Source: [Phialemoniopsis] sp. UDSM-2020
Lineage: Eukaryota > Ascomycota > Sordariomycetes > Thyridiales > Thyridiaceae
Assembly (NCBI GenBank): GCA_018873225.1
Contig: JAEILZ010000005.1
Coordinates: forward strand, 4,092,001 to 4,156,000
Length of the DNA stretch: 64,000 bases
Direction of reading: 5' to 3'
Below the pieces are notes generated by a model. It had not been told where the DNA came from. It saw only the letters and a list, made by a program, of their open reading frames with translations, and ran no database searches. The translations under genes and the position numbers were made by a program. Every line of letters starts with the position of its first letter. Position 1 is the first letter of the stretch. Positions 31,394-41,549 of this stretch are shown here, in pieces.

Positions 31394-33042
31394 CTACGCC
31401 CACTTTATGCAACCATGGATCCAGTCGTTGATCATCTCCACAGTCTCATGACCTTTATCGAGGGGCGCCAAATGTCCAGCGCCACGGATCTCCAGGAAAG
31501 TTAGACCACCCCATTGTTTCCCCGAGCCTGCTCCCTCATCCCTGTCTTCGCGGAGCACATGCTGGGCACCTGTTCTTGCCTCTATCTTTGCCCGTTCCCG
31601 AACATGCCACGTTTGCATGCCCTGAGATCTAAAGGCCAAGTTACCCGACCAGGGGATCTCATCCGCAAGGAAACGCATACCAGCCGAGTTGCACAGCCAA
31701 TCCTGGTTCCCGGCGTACAACAAGACCTGTATACCCGAGTTGAGCAGATCCGTCAGCTCGCGATCATGAGGTTTGTTAGTTTCGCCTCTCTTCGTGAACC
31801 TGGAGTTGAGATCCATGTTGCAAGACGTGAAAGGAATCTCGTCCGGAACCCCTAAAAACTTGCGCACATCATCGCGCCCCAGATACTTCTCAGCCCAGCC
31901 CATCTGGAGATAGCAAAGCCCAGAATCGGCATCATCGCAAGGCTCCATAAAGTTGTACGGGTTCCGCCCGGGCAGGGCTTCCGAGAGAAGCTTGACTGAG
32001 GAGTTGCGGCAAAGCTCGAGAGCGGGGGCGCATGCTTCCATGTCGAAGTCGATATGCTTGCAGGTTTCAAGGAGGTTCTGGCAGCGCGGCATGCCTTCTT
32101 GCATGACCTGACAGAGAGTCGAGTTGAAGAGCGGGGTGTGGCCGGTGCATGCCGTTTCGTAGAACCCTTTCCATTGCAGCGTGTCGTCCACAGCAGCGTT
32201 GCCCATCATGACTCCCTTCAAGTTAATCCGTGGCAAGTCTGAGGTCTCTGCTGCCAGATGTCCCAAAGCAGAGTTCTGTCGTGCTTGAATGAAGGCTGCC
32301 AGTGAAGACACCCAGCTTCCACCAAATGACTCTCCCGCAATGTAGAATGGTCGAGATGCCAGGTGCGGCTTCGCGTGAAACAGTAGGCGAAGAAAGTTGT
32401 AGCTGTGTTCGCTTGCGGTATCGACATCACTGACTTCAGTCGAAGAGTAGGAGTAGCCGACTTCTACGGGTTGACTGGTTCATGGGTCAGTCAATTGATA
32501 GAAAACAATTCGAACCATAATGGACTGACTTACTCCAAGAAGATGACGGTAGCATTGTTATTCCATCCGTAAGGATTGTACACAGCATTGCCGTGCTGGT
32601 CTGCAAGACATGCTCCCAGTTCGATAAATCCCCCGCTGCCGACACTCGAACAACCTGGACCTCTGTGTGGGTGGTGTCAGCCAGGGGAGGTGAGTATAGA
32701 CAACTAGATAGAGACACCATACCCTGACATCCATAGTATCACTGGATCGTTCTCTGGGCTGTGCCGGCTATCGAAGAGCCAGAAGAAATGGTGTTTGTCC
32801 CCATCAGCTAGCTAATGGTCAGACCTAGAGCTCTCAGATGGTGTGGGTGCTTATCACGAACCAATGTCTAGATAACCAGCTAAGCCCGAGCTGTTTGGGC
32901 ATAGTTCATCTCCTGTTTCCTTGGCCCGGAGCTGATAGCCAGGAAGCGATCGGTGGCTCAAGCCGTGCGGGGTGAGTGCATCGTTGGCTTGTCCGACGGC
33001 AAAGAGCGCCGCACCGAGGATTAGTAAGCGAGTGAATGCCAT
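31394..33042 (-). CDS. secreted serine carboxypeptidase S10 (third copy)
   Basis: Four exons (33042-32862, 32807-32723, 32662-32534, 32474-31394) give 491 aa. A signal peptide is visible ([14 protein letters not shown]). The oxyanion motif is [12 protein letters not shown], split by the second intron, and [12 protein letters not shown] is split by the third. The catalytic Ser is about 181 in GESFGGSW, the Asp lies in [11 protein letters not shown] and the His in GAGHLAPLD. The first donor is the unusual GTTCGT, but the frame, branch and acceptor (GCTAG) support it. It is head-to-head with the OPT oligopeptide transporter across 425 bp, which suggests linked control of peptide trimming and peptide import. 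Confidence 0.93.
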
Positions 33043-33467
33043 TGGTCCCCAAGGAGAGATGATGGTACCGATAGAACCGAACGAGAGCTGCTTGTCGTTT
33101 GGCCAGGCGCACGTCAGCTCCAGGCTTAATCGCTTCGCCAACATATATCTAGCGTTTTGGACCCGAAGAGATATCTCCAGCGCTCCCGCCTACCCAATTC
33201 GGAACAGCGCCTTGGAGTTTATCGCGCGACGCTGGCGAGAACCCTTAGCTTGTGGGGTAAATTAGGAGTTGGCCCTTGATAATTCTTCCCCACGATTCAC
33301 ACCATCCCTTATCTCTGGAGAAAGGGAACATCGCCTTCCCGTTGCCTTATAATTACCGCAGTCATGCTCGGACTGTTCGAAGCAGTAGAGTTCCAACCTG
33401 AGAGCTCCACTGTAGCAACCTGGACTTCCCCAGCACCAGCTTGAGGCTCGACCAGCAACGTTCCATC
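33043..33467. promoter_or_regulatory. bidirectional promoter between S10 carboxypeptidase and OPT transporter
   Basis: Both start codons point outward from these 425 bp. A TATAAT at 33348-33353 serves the OPT side. I did not identify a defined regulator site. Confidence 0.5.
33348..33353 (+). promoter_or_regulatory. TATA box of the OPT transporter gene
   Basis: TATAAT lies 115 bp before the ATG at 33468. Confidence 0.35.
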
Positions 33468-35836
33468 ATGGAAGGACCAACCAACCAGACCAGCTCCAAG
33501 ACCCTTGATCCCAGCAAGGACCTGAAAGATGACCAAGTCCTTGCTGGAGAGGAGATGCTTGGAACAAAGACAGTGTCTGTCAGGGAGGAGACGGCTGCAG
33601 AGACCTCTTTGTTTAAGCCTTTACCTGACTGTGAGGGACCAGAGCCGGAGAACAACATTGTGGTCACTGTGCGAAGCGTCTTTCTCGGATGCTGCCTAGG
33701 CTCGCTTGTCAATGCCTCCAATTTGTATCTCGGTACGCTGCTTATTGCGCATGTCACTTTCAAGACTCAAAAGCTAATGTAGATGATGCAGGTCTCAAGT
33801 CCGGTCTCGGCGTCGCTGCGAGCATGTTTGCCGCCATGATCGGGTTCGCCGTCATCAAAACCATCACCAAGTCCGTGCCGAAGAACTTTCCCATCCTCGG
33901 TGGCTACTTTGGGCCCAAAGAGAACTCGATCATACAGACCGCCGCTGCTTCGTCAGGCGGACTGGCATACATCTTCATATCCGGCGTTCCCGCCCTGTAC
34001 AGACTCGGGCTCATGTCAGATGATCCGCAGAAGGACTACTGGCGTCTCGTGACATTCGCCCTGATCTGTGGATACTATGGGTTGATGTTTGCCATCCCCA
34101 TGCGCAAATTCTTCCTTGTGACTGTCGCGGAGCAGATGAGGCTCGTCTTCCCAACACGTACGTCAAACATTCAACCCCAGATAATGACCAGCTAAACTAA
34201 AATAACAAAGCAACCGCTGTATCTTTTGCTATCAGCAATTTGCACAAGATCGGTAGCGATGATGCCAGCTTTTCCACAAAGAAGAAGGTCAAGTGCATGT
34301 TTTATGCATTTGGAGCCGCCGCGGTTTTTCGCATCGTTTCGCAGTACGCCCTTGGGATCCTATGGGACTGGCATATCTTCACATGGTAAGTCGGCAACAT
34401 CCTGTTCAAAAAGACTTCGTTCAACTTACACCACCCTCTTTAGGTTTTTCATCTGGGGCGGCTACAAGAACAGCGCTCTTGCAGTTGAGAGTTGGAGATG
34501 GTTCATCGAGTGGACACCGGCTTTCATCGGCGTGGGCAGCCTCATCGGTCCGAATGTTGCATACAGCTTCCTCGGCGGCAGTGTCCTGGCCTGGGGCGTC
34601 ATCGGACCAGCCATTGTCAGCCAGGGACTGGCTCGGGGCCTCCAGCCCTACGTTGGGACCAAGTGGGCGCCATATACCATCTACGCCTCCCTGTCACCTG
34701 GCACGGCTACCGCTCCTCCTACGGCAGGCTACTGGCTCCTCTGGCCAGGCATTATGATCCTGATCTGCTCATCAATCGGAGAGCTTCTCGTGCATTCCAA
34801 GCTTCTGTACAGAGTCACCAGGGCCGCTTTGTTAAAGGGCTTTGAGAAGAGCGACGAAAAGAAGTCTGTGAAGCGACGCCTCGCTGGTGTTTTTGGCTCA
34901 GACCCCGGCAAAGACGGCGAAGTCCGATGGTGGATGTGGCTACCCGGAACCGTCATCCTCGTCATCGTGTCGTGTGTTATCCTCGCCCTGCAGTTTCACA
35001 TGAGCATCGAGACTTCCATCGTTGCTCTCATATTCGGCTTCATCTTGTCATTCCTCGTCATCCAGTGTGTCGGGGTCTCGGACAACAACCCTACGACAGC
35101 AGTCACCAAGATGACGCAGTTGGTATTGTCCGGCATGACCGTTGGCCAGGGCCATCACGGAGCGTTTGCGCAGCGCATCAACATCGCCGGGGCTCAGGTT
35201 GCCGGGGGAGCAGCGCATGCCGCCGCCGACATGATATGCGATTTCCGCGTGGCGTTCCTGCTGAACGTTCCCGTTTTGCAGACGATGGTGACTCAACTTC
35301 TCGGTAATGTTGTCGCCATCTTCCTGTCCCCAGCGCTGTTCATCCTCTTCACCAAGGCGTACCCGTGCATTCTGAACATGTCCGCCACGACCTGCTCCTT
35401 TACTGCACCCGCGGCGGCCTCATTCACGGGTCTGGCACAGGTCATGACGGCCAGCAACTTTCCCGTGCCCGTGGGATCCGGCATCTGTGCTCTTGTTCTT
35501 GGGGTCTTTTGTCTCATCCTTCCCTTTGGCAAAAAGTATCTTCTCTCCGGCCAGCGCGAGAAGTATCGCATTTACGTCCCGAATATGACAATCATGGGTC
35601 TGGCATTTATCATTCCTTCGCCCTGCTACCCAATAGCAACAGCGATAGGGGCAACCGCCATGATGCTGTGGAGGAAGCGGTGGCCTGACTCGGCCGAGAA
35701 GTACATCATCCCGCTTGCTGCTGGGATGATAGGCGGAGAGGGAATCGGTGGCGTTGTCAATGCGATTCTCGAGATCGCCAAAGTGTCTGGCACATACTAC
35801 GGAACCAATATCGCTTGCCCGGTTGATAGGTGCTGA
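33468..35836 (+). CDS. oligopeptide transporter, OPT family
   Basis: A proton-coupled importer of small peptides or metal chelates. Four exons (33468-33732, 33792-34157, 34211-34385, 34444-35836) give 732 aa. The N-terminal ~70 residues are cytosolic and charged; more than a dozen hydrophobic segments follow. Family markers include LGLKSGLGVAASMFAAMIGF, FPTPTAVSF (rebuilt across intron 2), FIWGGYKNSALAVE, IGPNVAYSFLGGSVLAWG, VSDNNPTTAVTKMTQL and the C-terminal IGGEGIGGVVNAILEIAKVSG. This pattern fits the YSL-like branch of OPT rather than the PT branch. A decayed copy of its last 45 codons lies near 46.3 kb. Confidence 0.93.
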
Positions 35837-36160
35837 ATAATTAATCATTCACTGCCCTTAACTCTCTCGTCTAGTATGCTTACCGGGCCTGATTTGACCG
35901 GTTTGGCTTATTTTAAATCTTGTAGCTTCCCTTAATGGGGTCGACTCGTCCTTGTTATGCTAAGCACCTGAAGATGCTTAAGATATTCCTTGCAGACTTG
36001 GTGTCACACATCATGCAGGTCGGAGCTTTTCAGTACATGAATTCGACTCAGCCAATCGCGAAGAACCTTCTCGTAATACCAGCCTTGCAGCCCTGCTATC
36101 TTTTATGTCTATCCCAAGATGTATGCCGACGTTCATTTGCTACAACAAGACCTATTGTCC
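35837..36160. other. intergenic, convergent 3' ends
   Basis: This lies between the 3' ends of the OPT gene and the MFS gene. Nothing else is visible. Confidence 0.5.
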
Positions 36161-37811
36161 TCAAAGCACATATTTGAAATCCGGGTGGTGGTCTCCATAC
36201 TTCTCAAGTTGTTGGGCAAAGCTGAGGTCGGAGTCGCCGCCATTGAGTAGCTTCTCCCTGTAGGCTGGGTCCTCCTTCTTTTTGTTTGAAAAGTGGCAGG
36301 CAAACATAGCCAAAGCAGCCGAGACCAGAGCCACCACATTGGCGGACAACAGCAGTTTCGCCGCAAGAGGGTAGTATGGAGCATCAGACTGAGGAAAGAT
36401 CCAGGTACTGATGATTCCACCGAAATTGACCGCAATGCAAGTTACGGCGACGGACGTAGCCCTTCGCGTGTGTGCCGCGCAATTGTTAGGGACCCATGCG
36501 ATGATGAGCGGCGCGTTGGCATAAACACCACCGAGAAGCAGGAAGAGACCAGCGTACCGGACACTAAAGGCCCGCCCCACGAGAAACATGATGGATCCTG
36601 CCAGTGCGATGAGGTACGTGATGATGATCGGGATGCCACGCATCATGAATTTGTCCGAGTAGTATGCCGTCACCACAGTGAGGACAAAGGCCCAGACGAA
36701 CGGTGGGACGGTCATGAGCTGCGTGCGGACAGGGTCGAAGCCCATGGCCCTGACGACCGAGGGTGAGAAGTAGGCCAGGCCGAAGATGGCGCAGCCGGAA
36801 CAAAATGAGCAGATCCAGGGGAAGATGAGGTGGGCATCCTTGAAGACGGAGAATACGCGGCCGAGCTTCACCTTCTCTGTCTCGAGGATATCGACATCGA
36901 GGCGTAGTCGCTCTTCACACCTTGCGGCCTCGTCAGGCTTTAGCATTCGGATCGTTCGCGGGCTGTTGGGTAGGCAGAAGAAGGTGAAGATGCCCCAACA
37001 GATGGTGAAGAGACCTTCGATCAAGAAAATCCACCTCCAGCCTTCGAGACCAGCGAGGCCATTCATGTTGACGATGGCTGCGGCAAGGAGGCCTGAGAAC
37101 GCGCCGCTGAGAGATGCGGCAGACCAGAAGAGGGCGATTCGGAGAGAAAGCTCCTGCCGTCGGTAGAAGGCGCTCAAGTAGAGAATGATACCAGGAAACA
37201 GTCCGCCTTCCATCATGCCAAGAAAGAACCGACAAGCAATGAGGCCGCCGTAATTCTTGACCTGACATTGCAATGTTGAGACGATGCCCCAGCCAAGGCA
37301 TAGCGATGGGATGTAGATACGAGGTCCAACTCTCTTGATAATCAAGTTCGAGGGAATTTCGGTCAGGATGTAAGGGATGTATGTAACGGTGATGGCTAAA
37401 TCTAGAGTCAGTGGGCGACTTGAAGAGCAGATGTGCTCAGGCATAACTCACCGATTTGGTACATGTTATCGGTCAGCTTCAAGTCGGTCTGAAGACCAGC
37501 CTAATTATCACAAGGTGTAAGGCGGGCTATTCGGTAATGCAATGCAGAGCCCCGATTGTACGTACTACTCGCGCGTTTCCTAGGTTGGCTCGATCCAGAA
37601 AGGCAAGGAGATAGACCATGGTCAGGACAGGAAGAACCAGGAGGTCCAGCTTGAGAAGGATCCTCCGGTCGAGCGGCGACCATTCGGGCGATGTGGTCGC
37701 CGTGTCATGGCCCTTATCGACACGCTCATGATTCTCAAACTGGTTTTCTTTGCCAGCTTGGACCTCATCACGATGCTCTTCCTTGGGACGACTACGACTC
37801 TGACTCGACAT
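36161..37811 (-). CDS. MFS transporter, anion:cation symporter (allantoate permease-like) family
   Basis: Imports a small organic anion at the plasma membrane; the exact substrate is not evident. Three exons (37811-37566, 37500-37452, 37395-36161) give 509 aa. The middle exon is only 49 nt; the GTACGT donor after NARV and the frame justify it (NARV|AGLQTDLKLTDNMYQI|AITVTYIPY). Twelve membrane helices are visible. Family marks are FLDRANLGNAR in TM1, EIPSNLIIKRVGP, RFFLGMMEGGLFPGI and LPNSPRTIRMLKPDE before the central loop. It is divergent from the amidohydrolase gene (687 bp apart), consistent with uptake of the amidohydrolase substrate. Confidence 0.93.
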
Positions 37812-38498
37812 TTTTGTTGATTCTTGACCGATGTTGGGATGTGGACGGGGAACAGATTTGGTCTCGTCGAAGCTCTAAGTTGGTACATAGAGACGGACGG
37901 AACGCTTTGATATCGTAAGATGAACCAATCTGTTGATTAAATACTAGGTCATGTTGCACTTCAACTCATAGAGCTTTGACAATGGTGGAATCATTGTGAA
38001 AAAGTTTTGTCTAGACCCCAGATCCCCAGACTAGTTGGACCCAGTTGAGGTCGTGGGGAGAATGCTGAGCTAGTCGATCTCGGTGCGCTGGGCATTTACC
38101 GGTCTTGCTAGCATGACTTTTAGAACCAGCTAATGAGTCTCGGTGAATTCCTAGATGGCTCGGAAATCTGCTAGTGCGAGAAGAAAACCCGCACTAGTCG
38201 TTTTCCGAGGACAAAGAGTCGGGAAATAGAGCTATCATCTCCTCATCCCTTGCTTGCGATCCTCCTTAGGATCTAAACCTAGGAAAAGGATAAGGCCGGT
38301 GCGGGGTCTATGCTGATGATCTGACAACAACACCAACAAGCCATCATCACTTTTCTACCTGCCAGATCAAAGAATCGCTTTAAAATGCCAAATCAGAAAA
38401 ATCGTGGTGCGGTTTAGATATCAACCTGGACCAGCGTTCCAGATTTATATTCCGAAGAAAAGCACTCCGCCAATACGACTGTCTCCATCATCAACACC
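37812..38498. other. divergent region between MFS and amidohydrolase genes
   Basis: It contains both promoters. A TTATATT stretch near 38445 precedes the amidohydrolase start. Near 38,180 the inverted pair CTAGTGCG...CGCACTAG could form a hairpin or be a palindromic factor site. No gene. Confidence 0.5.
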
Positions 38499-39929
38499 AT
38501 GGGCGCCAGTCACTTGATCAAGGGCGGCACCGTGGTCTCTGTCGACCCTGGTATCGGAACACAGCCCAATTGCGATGTCCTTGTCGAGAATGGAGTGATC
38601 AAGGCTGTTGGTCGCAATCTGCAGGCACCTAAGGGTGTGCCTGTAATTGACGCCACAGACTGCATCGTGTCGCCCGGCTTCATCGATACCCACAGGCATG
38701 CCTGGCAGTCCCAGCTCAAGAACGTCACGTCCAACGCTCTGCTACCAGAGTACTTCTTGCGGATCCGCAATATATACGGCTCGTGCTATACAGCGCATGA
38801 CGCCTACATTGGCGAGCTCATGGGTGCGCTCGAATCGATCGACGCTGGTATCACCTTTATGATCGATCACTCACACATCATGAACTCTCCCCCCCATGCC
38901 GATGCTGTTGTCCGGGCTCTGAAGGAGTCCCACATCCGCGGTGTGTTTTGCTACGGGCTCTATATCAACCCGGAATTTGATGGTGTAGCGGCCGGCACCG
39001 TTACTGCGAATACCGAGCCCGATTGGAGGTACGAGGATGCCAAGCGGGTGAGAAAAGAGCACTTTAGTGCTGCAAACAGTGCAGACGATCTGTTGAGGTT
39101 TGGCTTTGCACCAGCTGAGATTGAGAGAGCCTCTGCCGAACAGTCCATCAGCGAGATTGAATTTGGCCGTGAGCTTGGTGCAGCCATCATTACGGGCCAT
39201 GTCTCTATGGGTCAGATGGATCGTGGCCTGCACTTCGTCCGACGGCTTACCAAAGAGAAGCGTATGGGGCCCGACCTGCTCCTGAGCCATTGCGCCGCTC
39301 TTGAAGACGACGAACTGGATGCTGCCAGAGAAGCTCAGGTCGGCTTCTCAGTCACACCCGACACCGAACTACAGATGGGTATGGGCCCTTGCCTGTCGTT
39401 CCGGGCTGAGGCCAAGGGATGCAAGCACAGTCTCGGTGTCGATGTCGCCTGTAACAACCCGGTCGATATGTTTCAGCAGATGCGTCTTCTTCTGCAGTCA
39501 GAGCGGAACAGATCCCATCTTGCCCACGGAGCCGCTGCCCCGGAGCAGATTGCCCACAGATGTGAGGAGGTGCTCAGGTTTGCGACCATGGGAGGAGCCG
39601 AATGCGTGGGCATGAAGGACCATATCGGCAGCATCACGCCCGGCAAGAAGGCCGATCTGATCATTACCAGCACTCTCTCGCCCCGACTTACTCCGGTCCA
39701 CGACCCGGTGGCCGCCCTCGTCCTCTACGCCAACGCGTCTGATATCGACACAGTTCTCATCGACGGTAGGATTGTCAAGGGTAACGGCAAGTTTGCCGAA
39801 TTTGACTGGCGCCAAGTCCGTAAAGATGCTCTCAAGTCCTCGGAGGATATCATGGCTCGTTCGAAGGTTGCCCCGGTGGAGGAGATCCGGCAGAGGATCA
39901 TAGCACAACACCTTTTCAAGCAAGAGTAA
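38499..39929 (+). CDS. ATZ/TRZ-type amidohydrolase (guanine/8-oxoguanine deaminase or chlorohydrolase-like)
   Basis: A metal-dependent hydrolase that deaminates or dechlorinates an N-heterocycle, 476 aa, no intron. Metal ligands are visible: GFIDTHRHAWQ (HxH-type site after beta strand 1), a central His in IDHSHI, LLSHCAALEDDEL and the Asp in GVDVACNNPVDMF. The composite beta-sandwich domain is formed by the ends (IKGGTVVSVDPG and ADLIITST...VLIDGRIVKGNGKF). It resembles the atrazine/melamine deaminase to guanine-deaminase branch, for which many fungal members act on unknown heterocycles. The divergent MFS and nearby FAH-type hydrolase suggest a degradative pathway. Confidence 0.93.
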   Translation: MGASHLIKGGTVVSVDPGIGTQPNCDVLVENGVIKAVGRNLQAPKGVPVIDATDCIVSPGFIDTHRHAWQSQLKNVTSNALLPEYFLRIRNIYGSCYTAHDAYIGELMGALESIDAGITFMIDHSHIMNSPPHADAVVRALKESHIRGVFCYGLYINPEFDGVAAGTVTANTEPDWRYEDAKRVRKEHFSAANSADDLLRFGFAPAEIERASAEQSISEIEFGRELGAAIITGHVSMGQMDRGLHFVRRLTKEKRMGPDLLLSHCAALEDDELDAAREAQVGFSVTPDTELQMGMGPCLSFRAEAKGCKHSLGVDVACNNPVDMFQQMRLLLQSERNRSHLAHGAAAPEQIAHRCEEVLRFATMGGAECVGMKDHIGSITPGKKADLIITSTLSPRLTPVHDPVAALVLYANASDIDTVLIDGRIVKGNGKFAEFDWRQVRKDALKSSEDIMARSKVAPVEEIRQRIIAQHLFKQE

Positions 39930-40242
39930 GATGATGTTGATCATTCGGGTTCCTTGCGAAGGAAAGTTTGGCCATTCAACGTAGATTGGTAATTGCACAC
40001 AGTCACCATAGTATTATTCTATAAATCCTATTAAATTGTTCGCATGCGCGCTTCTAGACATATCGGTATTTTTTTAAGGCAGCATTTGTGGACAAAGAAA
40101 TCGTCGCAGGAAAGCTTCTAGTACTAGTATGGGATAGCAGATGAGAACATTTGATTGTAATCAGTTGATATTCATGTTGAGTACCAAAGTGGGGTGTTCT
40201 GTATCAGAATCTCCCTTATACCTTACGTCCATGCTCCTCGTG
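39930..40242. other. intergenic, convergent 3' ends
   Basis: This holds the 3' flanks of the amidohydrolase and the cupin gene. It is AT-rich with no coding signal. Confidence 0.5.
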
Positions 40243-40848
40243 TCATTCGTGGTTGTTGCTCTCAAGAAAAGCACGGTCACTATCATTGAGCTTTTGATCT
40301 GGGTCTCCGAGCTGCTCGCCGAAAGCCTCCCCTCTAATGACGAGGGGATGACTGTCGAGAAGCACGAAGAGCATTCTTGCCCACGCGGTGGAGCTCGTGT
40401 TCCTCCACGCATGCATGGTTCCTCTCTGGACAGCAACGTCGCCTCTCCTCAGGATGACGGTCTCTCCGGAGTCGAGCGCCATTTCCATCTCCCCCTCCAA
40501 CACAACTCCGTAGTCCAGACTGCGGGTTCGATGCATAAAAGGGTTGCCCTGGGGAGAGAAGTCTACGATCCGGCACACCGAACCACCTTTGTTCACGAGC
40601 CCCGTTCCCCCGCGAGCGACTTTGTCATGGGCTTTGAGATCTGCGTCGTCGTTCATTTGTGTCGGGAACTCGGAGGTCGTGTAGAGCAAGCTGAAGCTTA
40701 CGTCATTGTCCCGAACGCCCGCCCATTTAGGCGTTGGGGCTGGATGGACGATAGCTTTGCCATCTTGACGGTGAGTTGTTATGAACCGTGTGATTTGCCT
40801 CAGACCGGATACTGGAGCGTCGGTTATATTTTCGCCCTGGGCGCCCAT
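40243..40848 (-). CDS. cupin-domain protein
   Basis: A single exon of 201 aa. The cupin barrel is in the second half: PFMHRTRSLDYGVVLEGEME is motif 1, with one clear His and further ligands replaced, and GDVAVQRGTMHAWRN is motif 2 with the His. This pattern is common in small fungal cupins that lie in catabolic or secondary-metabolite clusters, whose activity is mostly unproved; isomerase, oxygenase or simple binding roles are all possible. The start is the ATG at 40848 (MGAQGENITDAPVSGLRQI); the in-frame GTG further upstream is not needed. The lack of a full set of metal ligands in motif 1 leaves metal binding uncertain. Confidence 0.9.
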   Translation of the reverse strand: MGAQGENITDAPVSGLRQITRFITTHRQDGKAIVHPAPTPKWAGVRDNDVSFSLLYTTSEFPTQMNDDADLKAHDKVARGGTGLVNKGGSVCRIVDFSPQGNPFMHRTRSLDYGVVLEGEMEMALDSGETVILRRGDVAVQRGTMHAWRNTSSTAWARMLFVLLDSHPLVIRGEAFGEQLGDPDQKLNDSDRAFLESNNHE

Positions 40849-41549
40849 GTTGAACGGATGAGAAGGCTCTGGAAGGCACACTGGATGTGATTGAGAAAGA
40901 TATTGAACAAGCTTGCGAAATGCTATGTGACGAATATCCTTCTGCAGAAAGAAAATCGGTCAAACAATTTGTAGCACGCAGTTCAACGGAGGAGAAGCCT
41001 GATGTCTGGTGGTCCGGATCCGCCCTTGTCGGTCTGGTATTCACTGCTTGTCCCATCCCAAATCCTGGGCCCGTGAACAGTCCAATCAAATGTTTCGCCA
41101 TGCATGCGTCACCAGTTTTCCGAGGTCTGGCCAAATCAATAAAACCGATGTGAAGGGCGAGACATGGAAACATCAAACATCAATCCAATCCCGGCCTGGC
41201 CCACACACTGTCAAAGTCGGGAAACTACAGTCTACTAGGTTTATTCGAAAAGCTCGGGTTTACCGGACAGCAGGTCTCTTGATTTCCCGTACATGAGCCC
41301 CATATGACCCCTTGCCCCAAGCCCGGGCCTATGTGGGTGCTTTTTAGCATCTGAGTGTCATTTTGGACGAGGAGGGCGGTGTTAGTGGGCTGGTCACCAG
41401 GATCTGGAAACATCTCACTGTCTTGTTGTCCCGCTTCCGTTTCAAGGAGGGCAGTAATTTCCAATAATGATTTACATGCGCGTCTCTCACTAGGTTGTCC
41501 TAGTACTGCGTAGTTCGCTGGGCTAAAGACTGGCCTCAATATCCCCCCG
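40849..41549. other. intergenic region with one protein-like fragment
   Basis: From 40863 to 41153 the + strand frame reads like protein (EKALEGTLDVIEKDIEQA, then CDEYPSAERKSVKQF), but there is no ATG near its beginning, no splice site and no recognisable family. It may be a relic. The remainder is empty. Confidence 0.35.

Noticed and set aside
38170..38205. CTAGTGCG...CGCACTAG inverted pair as a transposon end
   Set aside because: It is too short and isolated; there is no matching second end or transposase, so at most it is a hairpin or factor site.
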